42,794 nt of DNA from an uncultured Parasutterella sp. (GTDB taxonomy: Bacteria; Pseudomonadota; Gammaproteobacteria; Burkholderiales; Burkholderiaceae_F), in assembly GCA_900766055.1 (NCBI GenBank), contig CAAFTZ010000121.1:1-42794 (forward strand), written 5' to 3'. The position numbers were made by a program, and so were the translations under genes. Below the pieces are notes generated by a model. It did not search any database, was not told the origin of the DNA, and saw only the letters and a list, made by a program, of their open reading frames with translations. Positions 34,028-40,205 of the stretch are shown here, in pieces (within the stretch, counting starts at the first letter, position 1; each line of letters begins with the position of its first letter).

Positions 34028-34618
34028 CTTGATTTCTTGTCCTAAGGTTATTGGGGTTTGTTAAGAGATGTAATCTCTTTAACTGTCTCCGATCCTAGAC
34101 CCTCAGACGGATTAATCCTATAAGACAAATATCTATAAGATAAATATCTTAGATTTCTAAAATATCAAGATATCTCTTTGAATTCTCATTATTATTTTTA
34201 CTATTTTTTTATTTTTAATTGAATCACCCTGTTTTATAATAAATCCTATTCCCCGTCCTTTTTTTTATCAATAAATTTACCTATTTCTCTATTAAAATTA
34301 AGTAAATGTGTGGAAATGTAAGCGATATTCGACATCCCAAAAATAAAGGATAAGACTCAATCTTTAATAGGGAGTTCAAACGGGGTAATTTTTTAACTCA
34401 TTTCTTAATCACAAAAGTTGAAGCGGCGTCTTTAACGCGACATACCTTTCACACTGAGCGTCTAATTTGTATTTTTTTTGAAACAAGCAGTCTTTTCCTC
34501 CTGCCTTACTCTCTCCTCGGTGTTTTTCTCCAAAGAGCGTTCATAGAACTCTGTATTTACGGCGCAAATAAGCCCGGAAAGGTAGAATAGAAAGATTAGT
34601 TATTTTTTTAGTACAGCG
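34028..34618. other. AT-rich intergenic region with repeated palindromic elements
   Basis: No gene seen in 591 bp between the molybdoenzyme operon and glnS; the right half is low-complexity AT. Near the molybdoenzyme start it holds a leader hairpin, AAGAGAT (34063-34069) / ATCTCTT (34073-34079), and a cluster of AGATA-type repeats (34120-34175). A TAGAAT -10-like hexamer lies at 34583-34588 before glnS, without a good -35. Confidence 0.5.
34120..34175. promoter_or_regulatory. Tandem 15-bp repeats upstream of the molybdoenzyme operon
   Basis: ATAAGACAAATATCT (34120-34134) and ATAAGATAAATATCT (34135-34149) are tandem, 14 of 15 identical. The second holds the palindrome AGATA-AA-TATCT. A perfect AGATATCT follows at 34168-34175. 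The spacing and symmetry suggest binding sites of a dimeric regulator, about 90-150 bp upstream of the catalytic-subunit start. Confidence 0.5.
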
Positions 34619-36688
34619 ATGACCGAAAATAAAGAAAAGGCTCAGAGCAGCCACATCACTAATTTTCTTCGCAACATTATTAACGAAGACTTGAAGCAAG
34701 GGGTAAACGATCCCAGACATTGGTGTGGACATCCCGGCACTTACACGGAACAAATGGAAGGTCCGATCGACGAGGCGAAAGTCCGTCTTCGTTTTCCTCC
34801 CGAGCCCAACGGCTATCTCCACATCGGTCACGCTAAAAGTATCTGCCTGAACTTCGGCTTGGCCAAGGACTACGACGGACGCTGCCATATGCGTTTCGAC
34901 GATACAAACCCGGTCAAAGAAGATCAGGAGTACGTCGACTCTATTCTCGGCTCCGTCAACTGGCTCGGTTTCGACTGGAAAGACGCCAAAGAAACCAACT
35001 ACTACTTCGCCAGCGACTATTTCGACTATATGTACGAACTTGCCGAGCATCTGATTAAAAACGGCTTGGCTTACGTCGACGAACAAAGCGCTGAACAGAT
35101 CAAAGAAAACCGCGGCACGCTGCACACACCCGGCGTGGATTCTCCCTTCCGCGATCGTCCGGCCGAAGAGAGCCTGAGACTTTTCCGCGAAATGCGTGAA
35201 GGCAAACATCCTGAAGGAAGCATGGTGCTTCGCTCTAAGGTTGACATGGGCTCTCGCAATATCAACCTGCGCGACCCGGCGATTTACCGTATCCGTTTTG
35301 CCGAGCATCACCGCACGGGAGACAAATGGTGCATCTATCCGATGTACACCTTTGCTCATCCCCTCGAAGACGTACTCGAAAACATTACGCATTCCATCTG
35401 CACGTTGGAATTCGAAGATCAGCGCGCTTTCTATAACTGGGCAACCGAGAGATCCGTGCCTATTACACGCGCTCCGCTCTTTGATAAAGCAAAAGCCGTC
35501 CTGGCAGACCTTCAGACAAAGAGCTTTGAAGAAATCAAGCCTTTTGCAGAAGCTGCAGTCAAATTCAAGTGGAAACTCGGCCAGACCAAGGCTGAAAGAG
35601 AACTCGCTTCCCTCTTAGCAGACATCAAGGCCAATCCGGAAAACTTGAACGAGACATCTGCCCACGCCATCGTAAATGCCGTTGCTGCAAAACCGGAAGT
35701 CTTCACTCCGCTGCTGCAGGACGTTTTAAGCGCAACCGTTAAACCGAACTTCTTCCTGCTGCCGCATCAGTATGAATTCAATCGTCTGAACCTGACTTAT
35801 GTGGTTATGAGCAAACGCAAACTGATTGCGTTGGTCAAAGAAGGTCTTGTCGACGGGTGGGACGATCCTCGCATGCCGACTCTCGTCGGTCTGCGCCGCC
35901 GCGGTTACTCTCCTGAAGCCATGCGCCTGTTCTGCGACCGCGTCGGTGTTTCTAAACAGACCGGCAGCTGGATCGACTACTCTGTTCTCGAGGGCTCTCT
36001 GAGAGATGTGCTCGATGCTGAAGCCGATCGCCGTATCGCTGTTCAGGATCCGATCAAACTCATCATTGACAACTATCCGGAAGACCAGATCGAAGAATTC
36101 GCATCTCCCAATCATCCTCAGCATCCGGAACGCGGCTCCCGCAAACTCTCCTTCGGAAAAGAACTGTGGATTGAGAGAAGTGACTTCGCAGAAGAGCCGC
36201 CAAAAGGTTATCGCCGTCTGACACTGGCAACAGCAGACAAACCGGCCATGCCTGTTCGTCTGCGTCACGCCTACGTCGTACAAGCCACGTCTGTGGAAAA
36301 AGATGCCGACGGCAAGATCACTGCCGTTCACGCTGAATATTTCCCGGAAACTAAGAGCGGCACTGACGGTGCCAACTCCATTAAGACCAAGGCGGCGATC
36401 CATTGGCTGAGCGTCAAAGACGCACTGCCTGCAACCATCAGACTGTACGACCGTCTGTTCACGGTCCCGAAACCCGATGCCGGTGAAGTGGACTTCCGTG
36501 AGCTCATCAATAAGAACAGCAAGACTGTGATGCAGTCCTATGTTGAGCCATCTCTAAAAGACGCCAAACCCGAAGACCGCTTCCAGTTCGAAAGAAACGG
36601 TTATTACGTGGCCGATCAGAAGGACTTCACTCCGGACAACCTGGTATTCAACCTTGCAGTTGCTCTGAAGGACACCTTCGGAAAATAA
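34619..36688 (+). CDS. glnS: Glutaminyl-tRNA synthetase with internal insertion
   Basis: Class I synthetase charging tRNA-Gln. The protein has 689 residues against about 555 in E. coli. The HIGH motif is HIGH at 68-71 inside PEPNGYLHIGHAKS, and the KMSKS equivalent is VMSKRK at 396-401. GWDDPRMPTLVGLRRRGY and the C-terminal beta-barrels are typical. Between YNWATERSV (about 278) and LPHQYEFNRL (about 381), where the E. coli enzyme needs only a few residues, there are about 95 extra residues (around 279-375), rich in Ala, Lys, Glu and Leu and probably helical, with no recognised domain. No Shine-Dalgarno is seen before the ATG. A strong terminator follows. Confidence 0.95.
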   Translation: MTENKEKAQSSHITNFLRNIINEDLKQGVNDPRHWCGHPGTYTEQMEGPIDEAKVRLRFPPEPNGYLHIGHAKSICLNFGLAKDYDGRCHMRFDDTNPVKEDQEYVDSILGSVNWLGFDWKDAKETNYYFASDYFDYMYELAEHLIKNGLAYVDEQSAEQIKENRGTLHTPGVDSPFRDRPAEESLRLFREMREGKHPEGSMVLRSKVDMGSRNINLRDPAIYRIRFAEHHRTGDKWCIYPMYTFAHPLEDVLENITHSICTLEFEDQRAFYNWATERSVPITRAPLFDKAKAVLADLQTKSFEEIKPFAEAAVKFKWKLGQTKAERELASLLADIKANPENLNETSAHAIVNAVAAKPEVFTPLLQDVLSATVKPNFFLLPHQYEFNRLNLTYVVMSKRKLIALVKEGLVDGWDDPRMPTLVGLRRRGYSPEAMRLFCDRVGVSKQTGSWIDYSVLEGSLRDVLDAEADRRIAVQDPIKLIIDNYPEDQIEEFASPNHPQHPERGSRKLSFGKELWIERSDFAEEPPKGYRRLTLATADKPAMPVRLRHAYVVQATSVEKDADGKITAVHAEYFPETKSGTDGANSIKTKAAIHWLSVKDALPATIRLYDRLFTVPKPDAGEVDFRELINKNSKTVMQSYVEPSLKDAKPEDRFQFERNGYYVADQKDFTPDNLVFNLAVALKDTFGK

Positions 36689-36707
36689 TTAAGCGCTAAT
36701 CGCTTGA

Positions 36708-36736
36708 GGGACGGCCATGACCGTCCCTTCTTTTTT
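36708..36736 (+). terminator. Intrinsic terminator after glnS
   Basis: GGGACGG (36708-36714) pairs with CCGTCCC (36721-36727), followed by TTCTTTTTT. It touches the stop codon of the convergent M20 gene. Confidence 0.9.
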
Positions 36737-38381
36737 AGGAAAGCTTTTGAATAGTTTCGGCCAAAAGCTTCGGCGCAATCTGCAGAGAGTAGTCAAGTTC
36801 TAAACGCTCCGTGCTTCTGTGCGCATCTCTGCCTGCCGGACCCATGTTGGCAATCGGAATATCTAATGCGCCGGGAAGGTCGGTCGGCAAATAAAAGAGT
36901 TTGTTCCAGCCGGCCATGTTCTCGCCCACTTGTTTGGCGCCTTCTCTCATTTCCTCAAAGCCGAGGAAGGACAAATCCGTAATGCCTCCGAAAACTTCGT
37001 GCAGACGGACCGCTTCGTCTTTACTTAAGACTTTTGCCTGTTCCGTCACTTCTTCCATCACTTTTCTGAGCTTCTGCTCCTCAGGGGACTCCCGACAATT
37101 CAGCCGAGCCGGATAGTACGGCGGCAGGAATCCGACCACAATGGTCGGTCTAGGCATCTGAGCCTGTAGAAACAGCCAGGAACATTCTTTGAGCGCCGCT
37201 TCCCGAATATCTAGGTCTTTAGGGAGCGAGCGATAAAAATGATCTCTTTTTTCTTCAAAGGATTCGCCCGTCTTTTGGCGAGCCATCCGCTGAAGCATCC
37301 CGAAGGTAACAACATTGACCTCATCAATGTCGGGAAAGTCTGCGCCTTTATCTTCTGCAAACAGCAGTGCGCGCGTCAGCTTGCTTCGAGCTTGTGCGGC
37401 CGCGCGGGCTGCCGTCATTTGAGCCCAGCGAAGAATATCTGCCGGTTTCTTTGAAGCGGTCAGGACATTGAAATAGGCTGAGGCTTCTTCAGGCACGGTA
37501 ACCGAATAACCGTTGCGATGCACCTGCATATTTAAGCAAGCAGGAGGCGCTAGAAGATCGAGTCCCGAGCCTTCATACAAAGTGGTATCGGCTTCCGCCA
37601 AACAAACAACCTCACTAATTAAAAGCGCAGCGCTAAAGCCGTGAAGATAATTGCCGATATGCGCAGATTTGCCGAAGGCGTAGAAGAACGGCATCAATTT
37701 TCCAGTGGTTCCTGTGTAATAAGGTCTCACCGCCGGTACGGTCTTGGTTTCCGCCGTCCAGAAACAAGGTTCTCCGGTCAAAGCCGCGACGACTTTCAAA
37801 TGTTCTTCTTCACAGATATGAAGGAATGTTCTTAACGAACCGATCATGCCGACACTGTTGGCTTCTTCATCCGGAACCGCCCAAAAGAGAATATTGACAG
37901 CAAGAGTCGGATCATCTGCCCAGGCTTCCATGGAGGCCAAAAAGAGCGCAAGACCGGCCTTCATATCCATGCTGCCGCGCCCGAACAGCCAATTGCCGCT
38001 CTCAAGGTCCTGTCGAGCGATTTCATCCAAAGGTTGTCCACGAAGTGCTTCCGTGTAACGTTCTAAGTCGAAAGCCGCCTGTGCTTTATCACCGCAGTTC
38101 TGTGTATCGACGACATCAAAGTGACCAGTCAGTACAACGGTTTTATCGATAGGGACGGCGGCGCGGAGCAGTCCGAAAACCGCCCTACGCTCAAGGGCGT
38201 CCCGCTCACAGACCGGTTCAAAAACTCTCACGCGTCCGGGATGTTTTTCTGCTAGGCGGCGCAGACACTCGGCAATGAAATCCGCACAGCGGTTTTCCTC
38301 CTCGGCGCTGCCGCTGACAGAGGGAATGGCACAAAGTTCTTTAGTGAGCTGGAGAATTCGGGAAGGCTGGGCAGTTTTCAT
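36735..38381 (-). CDS. M20-family metallohydrolase, RocB-like
   Basis: Cytoplasmic zinc hydrolase of the M20 peptidase/deacylase clan, 548 residues from the ATG at 38381 (an in-frame GTG 9 bp upstream is possible). Metal-site blocks in order: TGHFDVVD (H and D ligands), GRGSMDMKAG (bridging Asp), VPDEE (catalytic and ligand Glu), and a C-terminal MGPAGRDAHRSTERL carrying the last histidine. The length and C-terminal layout resemble the RocB arginine-utilisation family rather than shorter dipeptidases. No signal peptide. Substrate unknown. It is convergent with glnS and downstream of a TlpA-like gene on the same strand (128 bp gap). Confidence 0.85.
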   Translation of the reverse strand: MKTAQPSRILQLTKELCAIPSVSGSAEEENRCADFIAECLRRLAEKHPGRVRVFEPVCERDALERRAVFGLLRAAVPIDKTVVLTGHFDVVDTQNCGDKAQAAFDLERYTEALRGQPLDEIARQDLESGNWLFGRGSMDMKAGLALFLASMEAWADDPTLAVNILFWAVPDEEANSVGMIGSLRTFLHICEEEHLKVVAALTGEPCFWTAETKTVPAVRPYYTGTTGKLMPFFYAFGKSAHIGNYLHGFSAALLISEVVCLAEADTTLYEGSGLDLLAPPACLNMQVHRNGYSVTVPEEASAYFNVLTASKKPADILRWAQMTAARAAAQARSKLTRALLFAEDKGADFPDIDEVNVVTFGMLQRMARQKTGESFEEKRDHFYRSLPKDLDIREAALKECSWLFLQAQMPRPTIVVGFLPPYYPARLNCRESPEEQKLRKVMEEVTEQAKVLSKDEAVRLHEVFGGITDLSFLGFEEMREGAKQVGENMAGWNKLFYLPTDLPGALDIPIANMGPAGRDAHRSTERLELDYSLQIAPKLLAETIQKLS

Positions 38382-38509
38382 GACAAGCACAAGGAAGTTA
38401 GTGAAGTCCTGTCATTTTAGGGCCTCAAAACGCCTCTTTTCGGCCCAGAAAGTTAAAGTCAGCTTTAAGTCGCAAAACCTAAAACTGACTTGCTTTGAAA
38501 AATAAGGAA

Positions 38510-39136
38510 TCAGACCGAACCTACAGGCGCAGGAGCCGGCTTCTTTTCTATCGAGGAGCCGGAGGCGTATTTTTTACCGATTTCTTTCAGAAAAGAAATA
38601 ATCTGAGGATTCTCCCAAGGCAAATAGCCTTCGGCGTAAGCAACTAAGTTGCCGTTACCGTCAATAATGAAGTTGGTCGGAACCACCGAGACAGCCATCT
38701 TTCCGGGAATTGCCTGTTTGCTGTCGATAAGGGTTTCAAAACCGGAAGCACGAATCTTGTCGAGGAATTTTTTAAGATCGACATTCCCGCCGTCGATTGC
38801 CACACCAATGACCCGAACATCGGAGTTTTTCAGCGCATTCTGCGCGGTGATCAGTTCCGGGATCTCAGCAACGCAGGGACGGCACCAAGTCGCCCAAACA
38901 TTCAGGACGACAACCTTTCCTTTGTAATCGGCCAGATTAACGCTCTTCCCGTAAATGGTTTTGAGATCAAACTGCGGCATCTTTAAAGCGTGCTTGAGCT
39001 CTCGGAAGTTCGGCATCGCGCGTGGCGCTTTCAGCGGTGTTCCGGTCTCGTAAACACGGTCAAAGTCCGCAGCCTGCGGCGCCGGAGAAGATAAAACGGC
39101 TCCGGCAAGGACGGCAAGTGCTAAAAATTTTTTCAT
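38510..39136 (-). CDS. TlpA-like periplasmic thiol-disulfide oxidoreductase
   Basis: 208-residue exported thioredoxin-fold protein. The signal peptide ends near QAA (about residue 23). The redox motif WCRPC (C85 and C88) is in WATWCRPCVAEIPEL, and the cis-proline is in VVPTNFIIDGNG. A NLADYKGKVVVLNVW strand precedes the active site, as in TlpA/ResA/DsbE proteins that keep apocytochrome cysteines reduced; a role in cytochrome c maturation is plausible given the cytochrome in this window but is not shown. The C-terminal tail (SSIEKKPAPAP) is low complexity. GAAAG lies a few bases before the ATG. Confidence 0.9.
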   Translation of the reverse strand: MKKFLALAVLAGAVLSSPAPQAADFDRVYETGTPLKAPRAMPNFRELKHALKMPQFDLKTIYGKSVNLADYKGKVVVLNVWATWCRPCVAEIPELITAQNALKNSDVRVIGVAIDGGNVDLKKFLDKIRASGFETLIDSKQAIPGKMAVSVVPTNFIIDGNGNLVAYAEGYLPWENPQIISFLKEIGKKYASGSSIEKKPAPAPVGSV

Positions 39137-39264
39137 CTTTCATTGCTTTTTCGGTATGCTGTTGGGATTTTAGAACGACCAATTCGGCGCAGATGTAACG
39201 AGTCTTTTAGAAGCGCCCATGATGGTGGTCCTCCAAACTCTTCCCTTCGCGATTGAATTAAAGT

Positions 39265-39285
39265 CGGTAAGCAATAGTCTTACCG
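39265..39285. repeat. Inverted repeat upstream of the DUF3597 gene
   Basis: CGGTAAG (39265-39271) and CTTACCG (39279-39285), a perfect 7-bp stem with a 7-nt loop about 70 bp before the ATG. No T run follows; it could be an operator or a leader hairpin. Confidence 0.5.
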
Positions 39286-39352
39286 GTGTCGATCATCTGA
39301 CGCGAGAATCGGCGCTAAAAGATTTATCAACGCCATTTATAAGGAGTGAATT

Positions 39353-39811
39353 ATGGGACTGTTCAATACAATTCTTCAGAAACTTGGTTTCATGAAAGAC
39401 AAAGCTGTAGAAGCTGTTGCTGGTGAAACCGCCGCGGCAGCCGAAGCACCGGCTGCACCTGCGGAAGCCGCCCCCGTGGAAGCCGCTGCCGTTGAAACCG
39501 TTGCTGCCGTCGCACCGGCCGCCGCTGAAGCTCCAGCCGCAGTGCCTGAAACCGTCGACGTCGTCGCTGTCTGCGAAGCCCTGGCTGCAAAGAACCCGCA
39601 GAAACTCAACTGGAGCACTTCTATTGTCGACCTTATGAAACTCCTGGGCATGGACTCTTCCTTGGCTAATCGTAAGGAACTGGCTAAAGAGCTCGGCTGC
39701 CCAGAAAACCTCATTGGCGGCGACTACTCCCAGATGAATGTCTGGCTGATTAAAGCCGTGATGCAGAAACTTGCCGAAAACGGCGGCAAAGTCCCTGAAG
39801 AACTGAAGTAA
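39353..39811 (+). CDS. DUF3597-domain protein with Ala/Pro-rich linker
   Basis: 152-residue protein. A short N-terminal amphipathic segment (MGLFNTILQKLGFMKDKAVE) leads into a low-complexity Ala/Pro/Glu stretch (about 21-66). A DUF3597 domain then covers about 67-150: VAVCEALAAKNPQKLNWSTSIVDLMKLLGMDSSLANRKELAKELG, ending VMQKLAENGGKVPEEL. The family has a known structure but no established function. No signal peptide. AAGGAG lies 8 nt before the ATG, and a strong terminator follows, so it is a separate unit. Confidence 0.9.
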   Translation: MGLFNTILQKLGFMKDKAVEAVAGETAAAAEAPAAPAEAAPVEAAAVETVAAVAPAAAEAPAAVPETVDVVAVCEALAAKNPQKLNWSTSIVDLMKLLGMDSSLANRKELAKELGCPENLIGGDYSQMNVWLIKAVMQKLAENGGKVPEELK

Positions 39812-39833
39812 GGGTTCTCAATTCTTGTAATAG

Positions 39834-39858
39834 CGCCGCAGTATCTGCGGCGTTTTTT
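39834..39858 (+). terminator. Intrinsic terminator after the DUF3597 gene
   Basis: CGCCGCAG (39834-39841), TAT loop, CTGCGGCG (39845-39852), followed by six T. Confidence 0.92.
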
Positions 39859-39904
39859 CTTCCGCTGAGATTTGGTAAAGTGAACCTTTCGGAGAAAAAA
39901 TAAT

Positions 39905-40183
39905 ATGTTCGCTTATCCCATTATCGTTGCAGCTATGATCGGCTCCGGCCTGCTCATCGGCTGGATTGGCTTTAGCTATCTTTGGGGCATGATCCCCGCC
40001 GTTATCGGAGGCTTCTGCGGAAGCTACTACAGCAAGTTCGGGCGCATGCTCTTAAAGCCCGGCATTGATGACTACCAAAGAGAAAAGATCCTCTCCGTTA
40101 CACGCGTTCTGACCATCATGTGGACCGTGATTTCCGCGATTTTTTTTGCGCTCGGCTACGGCTTAACTAAGGTTGCTTACTGA
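39905..40183 (+). CDS. Small membrane protein, function unknown
   Basis: 92-residue protein with two or three hydrophobic segments (about 4-20, 24-42 and 67-88) and a basic stretch between them (YYSKFGRMLLKPGIDDYQREK). The N-terminal GSGLLIGWIGF contains small-residue helix-packing patterns. No family is recognised. GGAG about 9 nt before the ATG and codon use like the neighbours support expression. It is followed 22 bp later by the SbcC-like gene, so the two may be cotranscribed, but nothing known links them. Confidence 0.75.
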   Translation: MFAYPIIVAAMIGSGLLIGWIGFSYLWGMIPAVIGGFCGSYYSKFGRMLLKPGIDDYQREKILSVTRVLTIMWTVISAIFFALGYGLTKVAY

Positions 40184-40205
40184 TTTGTTGTTTTGATTTT
40201 TCGTT

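Noticed and set aside
32747..34045. Long plus-strand open frame (432 codons)
   Set aside because: Antisense to the molybdoenzyme catalytic subunit; the sense strand carries the Tat signal, cluster cysteines and molybdenum ligand.
34541..35392. Minus-strand open frame of 283 codons
   Set aside because: Antisense to the N-terminal half of glnS, including the HIGH motif region; no independent support.
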